64,000 nt of DNA from Coniferiporia sulphurascens (taxonomy: Eukaryota; Basidiomycota; Agaricomycetes; Hymenochaetales; Hymenochaetaceae). The translations under genes and the position numbers were made by a program. Shown here piece by piece: positions 31,733 through 42,430 of this stretch (the first letter of the stretch is position 1; each line of letters begins with the position of its first letter). The stretch spans positions 434,001 to 498,000 of the forward strand of contig NBBA01000008.1 of assembly GCA_002794785.1 (NCBI GenBank), given 5' to 3'. The notes below the pieces were generated by a model that was not told the origin of the DNA, made no database searches, and worked only from the letters and a program-made list of their open reading frames with translations.

Positions 31733-34137
31733 TGATCGCGACTAGAAGACTTGCTTCCGCGTTAGTTATGCGGGAAGGACGGCGGTACGTGTCGTGTGCG
31801 TGTGCGGCGGGCGCCAGTTGGATGAGAAACTTCCGGACGTTCGCAGCGGTCTTATATAGCAGCGGACCCGCGCCCAGCAGCGAGGAGACGCAGGGGGTTC
31901 TCGCTACGCGTCGAAGGGGCCGCTTCATTGAGGTACACATGACTGTAGCGATAGTTGCTTCCGGGGCCCCTTCTGCACGACGCGATGGGCACTTCGGGGC
32001 CCAGGCAAGCAGATCCGAAGTCGTAGAGATATAAACACGGGTTGGGGAGATCTCACGATGCTTGGTGAGGGCGGGCCATGGCATTGTCCTTCGTCGTTAG
32101 GGCAGCCGTGTGTATGTGTGCGCGAGGCGCTGTATGGATACAGACAGACCTGGGGGGCCCAAGCTGCACCGGAGGATTGGTAATCGGGAAAGACTGAAGG
32201 GCGACGAAGGAGGGGAGGGACGCGATGGCGGTGTATCATTCAACGTCGAAGTGAGAAGGAGGTTTCTTTTTCCTGCTGTCGGTTCATCAATTGTACTGCT
32301 TTTTGATTACGGGGGGTAGGTCCGTGACTTGGCGTCTGGAGGCTTACTTACGAAGCTAGACTATGCCCCAGTTTCAACATCTCGGAAGCCGGCGGTTGCC
32401 TGCCGCGAACAAGCAGGGATGAATAGGGCCTAAAGGGACGAGCAGGTGACCCAAGGGCATGTATATCCAGGGAGTTCTCAGGTTATCGCGCAAGACAAAA
32501 GAAAAAAACGGCAGAGAGACAACAGCAATAGTCTAAATAGAGCCCATTGTTAGATGGCCGTCCGCCACGTGTCCAGGATGCGCGGACTCCTACCGTGTTC
32601 CGAAAGATGGTTTTGCTTCCGCGGAATCAGCAGAAATCTCCCTCTGAAGGATATCCTGAACTCCGAGAAGAGGCTGGGCTGATTCTGATGAGGTTTTGGA
32701 TGTCGGTTGGCCGTAGACGCTGGAAATTGGGCGGCGTGAAGACGTGTAAAATGATTTGCGCACGACTGCGCGTGGCTGTGTGTCGATCACCAGTCTGTCT
32801 AAATACGGATGCTCTTGTCCTTTCGTGCGCAACTCGGGCCGCACTAGCCTGTTTTCAATAGGATATTTTTTTCCATCAGCGCCCGTAAAGCAAACCGGAA
32901 ATGACCAGAGCCACTTAAATTTTCGGTCAAGTTAACGCATAGCCAGGGTGATTAGCACTTTTTTTTTTAGGGGGGGGGAGGGAACTATAAGGCAAACACA
33001 ACATTTTCCAAAAAGCATCCGTGGCGGAGGCCGCGCAGCACGGCCCATGGGCCGTCCGAGTCACTCGGTACTACAGTACTGCTGGTTGCTGGGCCCACTC
33101 CCTGCCACATTACAACAATCCGCCGGCACTGTCGACACCCGGGAATACGTACGCGATAACACCAAGATAAGCATGGCGCACATAAGGCAGCGATCATTCG
33201 GGCCAACCTTGTTCCTCCCCGTCGTTTTCGAGTCGCTATGTCTGTATTCCTGGGCCTTCAAGACTAGATTACTAAAGTGTTTGTGGGTGAGGCACGCAGG
33301 TGAGATGCACCTTTCTGAGGCGTGTACCCTGGAAGTGCGGTTAGTCGGCTGATTTGTTGTTTATTGAGCAGGAGTGTTTTGTTCTTGTAGCCATTACATT
33401 TATGTGATGAGGACGGTTGACTTGGGAAGTTCGGAATCGGAAGGTACCGATGTGATTCGTATTACGTAATTAAAAAAAGTTACCATTTTCGATGCAATGC
33501 ACGTCTTCCGGACCGGAACTAGGTGGCGGGAATTTCAAGAATGATTGAGACTTATAGTCGTGCACAATATGAACGGCACATAATACGGTAAGCCTGACAC
33601 CGGTTGCACGAAACTTGCAAATGGAATTCAAGTGGTTGTTACAACGACTGCAAGCCTACGCGAGATAATAGTGGTGCATTAGCCGTTACACGCACTTTTC
33701 ATTCGCGCCCAGACTTGAAACTGTTCTTCTCATCTCCAACTTGCGCTCACGTATCCTTTTCATTCGAGGCCGCCATTCACGAGAGCCAGGAGCCCCACCC
33801 ACGTCCAATGCTTTTCCAGGACCTCATTTACGTCGACCCTACATACCTGTATTCACTATTTTATGTGCAGCGTAAGCGTGTCCATTACAGAATCCGCAAT
33901 CCGCAATTGTCCGCCTGAAAAGCGCATTGTCGCAACTCGCGCTGTTTCGGTTGCTTGAAAAGCGTGAGATCGTGTTACCAGGTGTGCCGTAAAGCGATAG
34001 AACGCCAGCGCCAAAGTGCAATGAACATCACCGCCCCTGAGGTATCGTCGGACGACAATCATTCCGAGGGTGACTTGCGCAGGCACCGGACATTCCGTTA
34101 TGGCGCGAAGGCCCATAGGGTCGGGAGGCCATGCATT
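31733..34137. other. Gene-poor spacer
   Basis: About 2.4 kb. Open frames (32547-32861, 32948-33352, 33604-33918, 33955-34218) lack splice joints, domains or start context. A T10AG9 tract occurs near 32958. The stretch 33750-33915 has somewhat protein-like text (QDLIYVDPTYLYSLFY) but remains unassigned. Confidence 0.4.
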
Positions 34138-34868
34138 TCAGACGGCCGTAAAATCGTAACCACTCCCCCTCCCGGGAGTGCGAGTTTCTGTATTGCAAGC
34201 CAGTGCGTCGGTAATTAGCACAAAATAACAGTCAAGTCTTGAAGCATAGCAGAGCAGAAAATTGGTAACCAAGCGTTGAAGCAAGTTGCTGAGGAGAATG
34301 TGTCCAGTTCGCAGCCCGGTGACATGCTGTTTCATGAACCCCTTATGAACTGTCAAGGTCCGCACTACGTTTCCAGGCGTGGGTCTCTCTAACCAACGGA
34401 CAATATCTTCGTGAATTGCATAGTGAATCGCATTCGCGGCTTCATTATATGTTTGAGGCAAATTGACTGTTGCATTTTGATTCTAAAAATCCTTACGCCA
34501 TCTAAAGATGGGGGTTCAAGTTCGCTCCACAGGATATCCTGATATGATCGCACCGGAAAGCCACGTTGATGCGTTTACCATCAGAAGCCAGGAGTCTGCT
34601 TTCCTCCCAGACGCTATCCAGTTACCCGACTTAGATCAGTGACTATGAATACTCACATGCCAGAATACATTGTGGTAACTGTCCTTGATGGCTTTTTTAA
34701 CTCTTCGGATAACTTTATGTCGTGATAAATCAACAGCCCAAGCCGTACATGTTCCGACCTGAGGCAGTCTAGGAGGGGTAGTGTTCAACAGCTCACACGT
34801 GTCGAGGTTGTGAATAAAAAGGACAGGTTCGGTTTATGCAGGTAAGGAATACATTGCGCCGTACTCGT
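34138..34868 (-). pseudogene. Exon-like fragments of an unassigned gene
   Basis: One piece reads FIHNLDTCELLNTTPPRLPQ followed by TAWAVDLSRHKVIRRVKKAIKDS and ends at NVFWH with a GTGAGT donor (near 34660). A second reads TYNEAANAIHYAIHEDIVRWL followed by RTLTVHKGF (near 34440-34330). Both look coding and are on the same strand, but the joint, start and end are unresolved. Directly 3' of NDUFA6. Probably a remnant of a lineage-specific family. Confidence 0.35.
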
Positions 34869-35406
34869 TCAAATAACGATATCCCTCTGAAGAGATCCAG
34901 TAGCCGCTGGAAGCACTTGGTCATCATCCCTCCCTAAATTTCAAGGGTCAGTGTGGGCACATCAGATGGGCTGGCAAGATCCGCAACGCACCCTCGAGGA
35001 ACTTCTGCATAAAAGTCCGTTGGGGCCTGTTCTTCGGTGCGAGAAGTATACCCATGACGTGCGGTTCTTGCATCCAGCAGTTCATCGCCTCTTGGTAGTT
35101 CATGCGGCCCTTGAGGAGAAGCACGTCGACGACCTTCGGGTCGGAGACGTAGCGGTTGCGCTCGAACTCCTCGCGGATGGCGCGGCGGACATCGTTCGGC
35201 GAGCAGTTCAATGAGTAGAGAGAACAAACTTCCGGTGCCTGTAAATGTAGAAAAAAATGTTAGAAGGTGACTTGGGTGGACCGAGCGCACGAGGTTCTCA
35301 CCGAGCGGTACCAGTCGCGGTACAGCTGGAGGGCACGCTGGCGTGCAACCGCCGGGCTGCCCGACGTCCTGGTCATCTGTGCCAGCCGCGGAGGTATGGT
35401 CGTCAT
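34869..35406 (-). CDS. NDUFA6: Complex I LYR subunit NDUFA6 (B14 / NUO-14.8 type), 138 aa
   Basis: Accessory subunit of mitochondrial NADH:ubiquinone oxidoreductase. It binds acyl carrier protein through a LYR motif. Exons 35406-35302, 35238-34992 and 34933-34869 sum to 138 codons plus stop. The LYR-type motif is ALQLYRDWYRSAPE, across the first intron. It is followed by NDVRRAIREEFERNRYV, PKVVDVLLLKGRMNYQEAMN and MGILLAPKNRPQRTFMQKFLEG, all matching fungal NDUFA6. Without the third exon the protein would end in unrelated text. The GTGCGT-to-TTTAG intron restores the conserved ending GRDDDQVLPAATGS. Divergent from PDAP1 with 287 bp between the start codons. Confidence 0.9.
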
Positions 35407-35693
35407 CTTTGTATCGTTCCCTCTAATTTATGTCTAAGTCGCGGATAGGAGTCGGTTGTCGGTGTCGTCGTCCACAGCGAGCTCGATGTTCTGTTTGTGG
35501 ACGGCTGCCAAAAATGGTATGTGCGGGTGAACCCTGGCTATGGCCGCGCCACCGCGCACGCGCATTCAGGCAGTAGACTCAATCGAGACTCGCAATCAGA
35601 CGAGTCATCCTACGGGTTCCCGCTCTTTTCTTGTCCTTCTCTCTCACAAGTTCACACCCGATCTCGACTCACTCCTCCTGAGAATTTACGAAC
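35407..35693. promoter_or_regulatory. Shared divergent promoter NDUFA6 / PDAP1
   Basis: 287 bp separate the two start codons. The sequence near the PDAP1 side is pyrimidine-rich (CTTTTCTTGTCCTTCTCTC), as is common at fungal transcription starts. Confidence 0.4.
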
Positions 35694-36665
35694 ATGGTCA
35701 GAGGAAGCGGTGAGCCGTTTTTCTTGTCTTAGCTGGTAATGGACTCCTCAATAAACACACACGACTCTTCGCGACACAGGTAAATTCAAGACGAAACGCG
35801 GTGGCGGACGCAGCTTCAGGTGCGCGATGCGTACTATCATCGGCGATCTGAGGATACTAAGAATTCAATTATCAGCCGAAACCTTGCTCTAGACGAGAAC
35901 GGTACCGCTGTCTCTCTGGATCGCAGGTAAGCCATTCTTATCGTCGGCCGTAGGCGGATGAACTGATACCCGGGGTCTACAGACGTACCAGGGGCAAAGA
36001 AGATTCAGAGGAAGAAGATTCAGATTCAGATGAGGAGGAAGACTCTGAGGAAGAGGAGGAAGAAGAGGAAGGCGCCGCCGAGGGAGGCAGCACTCGCCCG
36101 GCCAAACCTGAATTAACCCGTGCAGAGCGTCGTGAGCAAAAAAAGAAGAAAGCGAACCAGGCTGCGGGAATTCAAGAGGGGGACGAAGATAGTGACGACA
36201 AAGAGCTCGTCAATTTGAACCACGTTACGACGAGGATGGGCATTGCGGACTTGGGTGCGCCCAGAGAACTCTCCCGTAGAGAAAGGTGCATACATTCTGC
36301 TTGGTCATTTTTGGCTATGTGTGCCAACAGTTTTTTCAGGGAGCAGAAAGAGAAGAAAGAGGCACAAGAGCGTTATTGGAAAGTACGCCGCCACTCAACT
36401 AATTAATCCTTTTGTTTGGGTCTGATGATTTTACTTCAGCTCCACTTGGCTGGAAAGACTGATGAGGCAAAGACTGACCTTGCGCGCCTCGCTAAGATCC
36501 GCAAGGAGCGTGAAGAAGCTCAGGCAAAACGCAAGGCGGAGACCGAAGGTCGGTAGCCCGCTTGCATATTTCTCCCATTTAACTCAACCAACTCAATTCA
36601 CTTCAGCCAAAGCAGCTGAGATTGAGGCAAAGAAAGCCGCACAGAAGGCAGGAAAACGCATATAA
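35694..36665 (+). CDS. PDAP1/PP28-type 28 kDa heat- and acid-stable phosphoprotein, 206 aa
   Basis: Conserved eukaryotic phosphoprotein (casein kinase substrate PP28 domain) with an incompletely defined role. Seven exons (35694-35709, 35780-35819, 35876-35926, 35983-36285, 36340-36382, 36440-36548, 36607-36665) total 206 codons plus stop. It begins [18 protein letters not shown], then [16 protein letters not shown] long Glu/Asp/Ser tract (residues about 42-70) follows. The PP28 core is [16 protein letters not shown] plus [20 protein letters not shown], then [18 protein letters not shown] and a Lys/Ala-rich C-terminus. The first exon holds only 16 nt. Convergent with the minus-strand helical-repeat gene, 175 bp apart. 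Confidence 0.92.
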
Positions 36666-36840
36666 AGGGGCGTTTCGTATCAATCAATGTACCTGTATTA
36701 CGCCTGTTCAATTACGCTGTACTCTTTACATTCAACAGTGCCTCGAGCCAATTTCCAATCTTATCCCGAAATAACTCACAGATGAACTAAACAAGATAGT
36801 CCTTACCCATCTATCTAAATATCGACAAATCAACAAATAT

Positions 36841-39315
36841 CTACTTCTCTCGTTCTTTCCTCAATCTCTCGAACGCCCACGCCATTGCCGCATCGGTCGG
36901 CATCCTCTCCTGACCTAACCATTTCACCAGCCAGCTGTACAGCCGCTCATATTCGCCTATACCACCATAACGCTCGAGCAGCGGCCCGCGCACGCTAGCC
37001 TCGCTCCACAGCACGAGTGCCAGAGCGAGCGGACGCCGCGTCGGCATCACGCCCAATGCGCGCATCCATGCAAGCGTCAGCGCGACCTCTGATGCACGTC
37101 CTTGCGCACTGAGCAGCGCAATGTACGCTGCGAACGTCTTCTCATTCGGAACAATCTGGGGATGTTCGCTCGAAGAAAGACCGGGAGGTGCAGGAGATGG
37201 TGTAGGAGAGATCGTTGCTTTGGCTAAAGAAGGTCCGACAAGGAACGGCACGCGGTTGTCTCCCGTCTTCATTTCGGCTTCTGATTCTTGGTCATTGCGC
37301 CGTCCGAAGCCGAGTGTGCGGAGGGCGTCGCGCACGGGGTGCCCGGCCTGCGCCTCGTCAGGCCAGACGGCGGTAGCAGGCGGCTTGACTGAACGTAGTT
37401 TAACAAAGTTCCCAAGCACAATCTCTTTGAACAAGATGACAACCCTGGGTGCAGCGAGCTCGCCATTCCAGAGGGATTTGCGCACGTATGTCTCCGTGCC
37501 TGATGTGTCTCCGCTCTTTGCCTGTCCCTTCGCGATAACTCCTCGCAAGCTCTGTGCAATCTGTGGTCTGCTTTTCTCTCTATAGTCCGGCCAAACATTC
37601 TTCCTTGAGAAAATTGAGTGCAGTCCCATGTGTTCCATAAGCCCGCGGAATGTATGGTCGAAGCGTGCTGCCTCACGAGCGGCTTTGAGCAGTACAGTGA
37701 GCGTCTCCGCGTTCGGTGCAACGCCGAAGAGTGGAGTATACGCATCCCAGAGCTTGAAGACGATATCAGGTCGCCCGTACTTAAGGTATGCGTTCATGAG
37801 CGCATTGACCAAGACTGCGTCCACCTTCGCAGCCCTGGAGTAGAGTTTACGCCCGGCTCTGCCCCCAGGACGTGCACGTCCTCGTGGGATTTCACCATCA
37901 TCGCTGCGCAGAATTCCCGTCGTTTCAACCAAAGTGTCAAATGCAGTAAGTGCCCGACCAGAACCAACCAGCACTTCCATCGCGACAGTGAGCGCTTTCG
38001 CGTCCACCGCCCGCCTGCGGTGCCACGTCCTGCAACACCGCTCCCAAACTTCATATGCAGAAGAATAGTCGCTCTTCTTTACGAGACCGCGCATCAAGAC
38101 GGTGAACATGCCCACGGTAAGCGGAAAATTTGCAGTGGCTCGCACTCGGCTAAACATATCAAGGAATTGCTCGCTGCTCATCTTCGGATCGCGAGCGGCG
38201 ATGTTCAGGACAACCGACCAGTCTGAGACGTGCAACCCTTTCTTCCAGATCGCAGGGCCAACTTTCCGGTTAGCACGAGGAACACGGCTTTCTTTCCTCA
38301 CAGATTGAGGGCGGGACTCGGGAACTGCCCCATCTCCCACCAAACCACGCAGATAATGGAATGCGGAGCCGGTGTGCCGGCCAAAGGACGACATGAACTC
38401 CGTATTCCAACGTGTATTCGAGTTTCCCTCCGACGTCCGCACTTGAGCACCTCCTGATGATAGATGCACGCCATGTGGAGCATCCTTTCCCTCCTGCAAA
38501 CGGAGCCTGCGGATTAAGTTGAGATAGCGTGCAGATGCGTGAACAGCGCCGTGTTTCGCGAAGATACGCAGGTACGCTTCGAGGTGGGTCGCATTTGGAG
38601 CAAAACCCTCGCGATCCATACGCCGTTGGAGCATCTTCGCGAGCTCTAGCGTGACCAGTTTGTTCGACAGTAGCGAGCGGTAAGTGCGCGAGTGCAGACG
38701 AACTTGTCGCGCACGCATTGTGGCTAATATTTTCGTCGTGGCTTTAGCAATTTCAGGGGTCGGACGGAAGTGTGACATCGAGCGAAGCAGGAGGTTGAGC
38801 TGAGTGGATGGCTTAGCGAGATCCAGCATTAAAAATCCCTTTACTAGATTCGTCATAGGCAATGTGGTCTGGTGTTTCGCGAGGAATCGTGCGGTTAGGA
38901 TTAGCAACGACGGTTGGATACATACATCGGCCTTGGGGAAATGGCGAAGCATGAGGGTTGTGGCCGCCATGGCTTGTACCGGCGAATTCACTTTGCTGGA
39001 TAGAAGATATAATACAACCCAGTCCGGGGCTTCATGAAGGTCTTGACAATTCCTGAAGGCTCCGTCGATATCCTCGGCCTCGATTACGTGTTTCCATTTC
39101 GCAATGTCGACAGAGGATGGGGGGTCTTGGTGGTCGACGTTCAGGGAAGACCTGACTGTTCTCAGTCTCTTCTCGACTATTTTGGCAAGCAGGAGGGGTG
39201 AGATACCCTTGTCATGACCGTCCGCATTTATTGAAGCCGCTTTCGAGAGCGCACGGCGACAATGCGCAAAGGTCAACGGCCGTGTCACTCTTGCGGCAAG
39301 GAGTCGACTCAGCAT
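36841..39315 (-). CDS. Mitochondrial-type helical-repeat (PPR-like) protein, 824 aa, single exon
   Basis: Likely organellar RNA-binding factor. The uninterrupted 824-codon frame starts MLSRLLAARVTRPLTFAHCR, rich in Arg/Ala/Leu without acidic residues, as in mitochondrial presequences. The body consists of paired helices of about 35 residues. Examples are HSRTYRSLLSNKLVTLELAK then FAPNATHLEAYLRIFAKHGA, VDAVLVNALMNAYLKYGR then APNAETLTVLLKAAREA, and near the end VPNEKTFAAYIALLSAQGRA then LTLAWMRALGVMPTRR. The P-N-x-x-T(H/L/F) openings and spacing are PPR-like. No endonuclease or DYW domain was seen. A basic linker (residues about 335-360) separates repeat blocks. The lack of introns contrasts with all neighbours. 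Target unknown. Confidence 0.7.
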   Translation of the reverse strand: MLSRLLAARVTRPLTFAHCRRALSKAASINADGHDKGISPLLLAKIVEKRLRTVRSSLNVDHQDPPSSVDIAKWKHVIEAEDIDGAFRNCQDLHEAPDWVVLYLLSSKVNSPVQAMAATTLMLRHFPKADVCIQPSLLILTARFLAKHQTTLPMTNLVKGFLMLDLAKPSTQLNLLLRSMSHFRPTPEIAKATTKILATMRARQVRLHSRTYRSLLSNKLVTLELAKMLQRRMDREGFAPNATHLEAYLRIFAKHGAVHASARYLNLIRRLRLQEGKDAPHGVHLSSGGAQVRTSEGNSNTRWNTEFMSSFGRHTGSAFHYLRGLVGDGAVPESRPQSVRKESRVPRANRKVGPAIWKKGLHVSDWSVVLNIAARDPKMSSEQFLDMFSRVRATANFPLTVGMFTVLMRGLVKKSDYSSAYEVWERCCRTWHRRRAVDAKALTVAMEVLVGSGRALTAFDTLVETTGILRSDDGEIPRGRARPGGRAGRKLYSRAAKVDAVLVNALMNAYLKYGRPDIVFKLWDAYTPLFGVAPNAETLTVLLKAAREAARFDHTFRGLMEHMGLHSIFSRKNVWPDYREKSRPQIAQSLRGVIAKGQAKSGDTSGTETYVRKSLWNGELAAPRVVILFKEIVLGNFVKLRSVKPPATAVWPDEAQAGHPVRDALRTLGFGRRNDQESEAEMKTGDNRVPFLVGPSLAKATISPTPSPAPPGLSSSEHPQIVPNEKTFAAYIALLSAQGRASEVALTLAWMRALGVMPTRRPLALALVLWSEASVRGPLLERYGGIGEYERLYSWLVKWLGQERMPTDAAMAWAFERLRKEREK

Positions 39316-39836
39316 GCAATGCCCTGTTCATCTACAAAAAATTAGACCAGATAAGAACGGTTATGACCATGTAGTTCTTTATTTACCAGACTTATACTGC
39401 TGGACAGCACTGCACACTTTTTTGACCACGGCCGTCACAGCGCGGCAAGGGACTCGCAAGAGTGCTTGAACGTGCTTGAATGTGAGCTTGAACAGAAAAT
39501 AATCGTGATATGACAAATTTGGAAGGCGCTTAACCCTAAGCGCACGGGTTTAGGTAATGCCTTGAATACAGTTACTTTACCAAAAATTCTTTTCTTTGAT
39601 ATTAACCCCGGAGTTTAGGTCGATATTGATTAGAAAGTGAGGCACGTAATAATTTGTTGATCATTTACAGCATTATAGAAGCCCCAAATGATTTTGGGGA
39701 CGACTTTAAGATAATTATGGCCAACCCTAGCCGCGCTTTTTCCACTTGAGGGCCGGTAGTTAATATTACCGAAGGCAAGACAAAGAGTCGTTTGTGCAAC
39801 TTTGCCTTGCCGCCTGTTTGACCACTTGCCGCAACC
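39316..39836. promoter_or_regulatory. Divergent promoter region, helical-repeat gene / SR gene
   Basis: 521 bp between the start codons of the minus-strand 824-aa gene and the plus-strand SR gene. AT-rich in the middle. An open minus-strand frame across 39630-39956 is not supported as a gene. Confidence 0.4.
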
Positions 39837-40953
39837 ATGCCTCGCACTATTCTCTATGTCCGGGGCTTCCACCCGTCGACACGGGCACGCGATCTCGCAT
39901 ACGAGTTTGAGAGGTGAGAGCATCTCTTTGTAATTGGTGCACTTGACGAATAACAATGACTTACATATCCGTTGTTCCGCTTTTTCTCAACAGATTCGGC
40001 CCTCTTGTGCGGTGCGATATTCCTGCTCCACGTGGTCATACGTCCGGTGCCAGTCCGTGAGTACGCTGTTACTTTTCTACGGCCTTTTTCTTCTCTTTCA
40101 GTCGCGGAAAACGAGACGGACCGACGTGGTCACTGGCTGCTCGACATTCGAACGCCAGCGGAGAAGTCGCACGGTCTTCATATTGACTGTATTGTGTCGC
40201 CGAACACGATGTAGAGACTCGAGTCTTCTCAATCAATATTCGATGCCCGAGCCGCGCTCCGAGCACGTTTTGTCGCACGCCTTTTTCGAACACGTTCCTC
40301 GCTCCCGCGCTTTCGAGCCTTTCCGCTTTACCCCGAAAACGAATATCGCGCTCAACGAACCCCTTCGATCCGATGACTAGCTATGCCTTTGTGGAATTCC
40401 GCAGCTCTAGGGATGCATCGACAGCTTTCGATGACCTGTGAGTTCTTACTCGCAAACTCAATACACAAATTAACGAACGTGCTCTTCAGGCATGGCCGGT
40501 ACTTTGAAGGTTACCGTTTGACGGTTGAGGTGGGTATACTAATTGTGAATTTGCCCTACTGTGAGACCTAACATAAGCGTAAAACAGTGGGCCAAGAGAC
40601 TTCCGTCCTCCATGTGGCGCAGCGGCCGTTCCCCTCGTCGTGGTCGCGACCGTGACCGTTCTCGCAGTCCACGCAGAGACCGTGACCGTGATTACGACAA
40701 GGACGACCGCCGGCGCCGCAGCAGGAGCAGGAGTCGTAGTCGGGACCGAGATCGCAGGGACCGAGACAGGGATGACAAGGATAGCGACAGAAATAGAGAC
40801 AAGCGTCGCAGTCCGAGTCCGGACAGAAAGAGAAGCCCTAGCCATGAGAGGCAGGAGAGCGTTGACAGAGCGAGGACGCCCCCTCCACCTGCGGATAAAG
40901 ATGAGGAAGAGCCTAAGAAGAACGGCGATGTTCCACACAGCCCCGAGCCCTAA
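39837..40953 (+). CDS. SR-type splicing factor (RRM plus RS domain), 200 aa
   Basis: Nuclear pre-mRNA splicing regulator. Exons 39837-39913, 39994-40056, 40381-40437, 40490-40529 and 40588-40953 sum to 200 codons plus stop. One RRM: RNP2-like ILYVRGF, then [20 protein letters not shown], RNP1-like YAFVEFRSSRDAS and HGRYFEGYRLTVEWAKR. The last exon encodes an RS domain with alternating Arg/Asp/Ser (SRSPRRDRDRD, RRRSRSRSRSRDRD) ending in a Pro/Glu tail. It resembles SRSF2/SRSF7-like or Srp1-like fungal proteins; the exact orthologue was not determined. The 324-bp intron between exons 2 and 3 is several times longer than the others (52-80 bp). Confidence 0.88.
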
Positions 40954-42430
40954 AATGACATGGTCGCGATACGTTATGCTCTTGCATGTCAAGTCCGTCC
41001 GTGTTTTATCTTCTCTTGTCAGCGTACGAAAGTTTCTGCTTAAATTTCTGAAGCGAAGTAGTTCGCGTTATTCTTGTTTTTTGTTATATAGCGTTCCTTC
41101 TCCATTTTTCAATAACTTTACAGAGCTACAGATTTAAATCCCAATAAAGTGACCGGACTTTGCTTCTAGTTTTCGACGGCTAGAGGCAACTAAGAAGGAA
41201 GGCGAACGAGGCACGGGACACATGAAGCAAGCGTTGTGGAACAATTTCGTTTAAGCTTGGGATACGGCAATCAGCAGACCGCTCCTCGGAGAGTGGATTG
41301 TGTTAATCACTGTCCTTCGACCCCCATTTTACTTTTTATCGCTTCAACTTCCGTGACTCGAAATCGTTTCCAGTCGCACTCGGGCTGCGCAGCACGACTG
41401 CGTGTGTAAACCTGTGAACAACCCCAAGCCTGTGCGGGCACGCCCTGACACTAGTACTGTCCGAAAGTGACCACACTCGTACAACTGCACATTGTTTCCA
41501 AAAATCTGTGTTCCCTGGCTCTTCGTTCTTTCATGCTGCACCATTGCTTGACCGTCAGCCCTTGGGAAAGAATAATGGTTTTCTTGTCCAAACGGAGGCT
41601 ATGCTGCAAATGTTTGTATTATCAGTGCTACAGCATGGCTACTGCGGATGATAATCCAGGTGCAGGTTATACACCGGGAGAGGCCCTCAATTTTACTTCG
41701 ATAAGAACCTAGTCAACTGACTCACGGAGCGTGCTACGGGCTTCTAGCAGCTGGCTCCGGGTCTGTTTCGTTTGATAGCACAGCGGTGTCAGCAGACGAT
41801 CTTCTGCATGCTGGACATGTAGTATGCTTGGGGAAAAAGTACGTGCTCGGCCCGTGCCTTTTTCATTCTCGTCGAAGGGGCAGGCTCGGATTCATGCCCA
41901 CTGGCAGTACGATGGGGGTCATGACTGAGCCCCTACTACACCACATTCTACACTTGTTTATACGCTTAAGGATTTTCGTTGAATAGAGTGCGCACCCACT
42001 GGTTGTATTGATAAATAGCGTGGACTCTGCTCAAATGTTTGCTAGCACGAGTCGGAGGAATTCCAAGGCTTTTTCTAATACCCACCATACAAAGATATTT
42101 TCTCGTGCCATTGTTGTCGGTGAGGAATCATTCGCGGGCAGTCAATTCGTTGGCCGGTTCTGCCCTTCCCCGCCTCCCCGCACGCCATTTCACGTACACA
42201 CATTCCCTAAAAGGAGTCCCAGAGCACTTTAATCTAACGCTCGTTGAGCCATATCAGGCACAGATCGAGATAAGCTCGCCATCCAGCCCCGATTTCGAGG
42301 AGGCAGAACAAGACGCATGTATAACAAAAGTAGCAGACAGATCATTGTAACTACAACACAAGTCTAGGTGTACACGTCTATACATAATGCATCTCCCTTA
42401 TCCCTATCCCCCAACAAGCCAAAAGCAGAA
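40954..42430. other. Intergenic between SR gene and eIF2-gamma
   Basis: About 1.5 kb between the convergent 3' ends. Open frames 41344-41544, 41467-41712, 41786-41986 and 42008-42350 have no domain or splice support. Confidence 0.4.

Noticed and set aside
31603..32034. Plus-strand 143-aa frame rich in Gly/Leu/Phe
   Set aside because: Translation of a G-rich repeat and the antisense of a promoter; no biological pattern.
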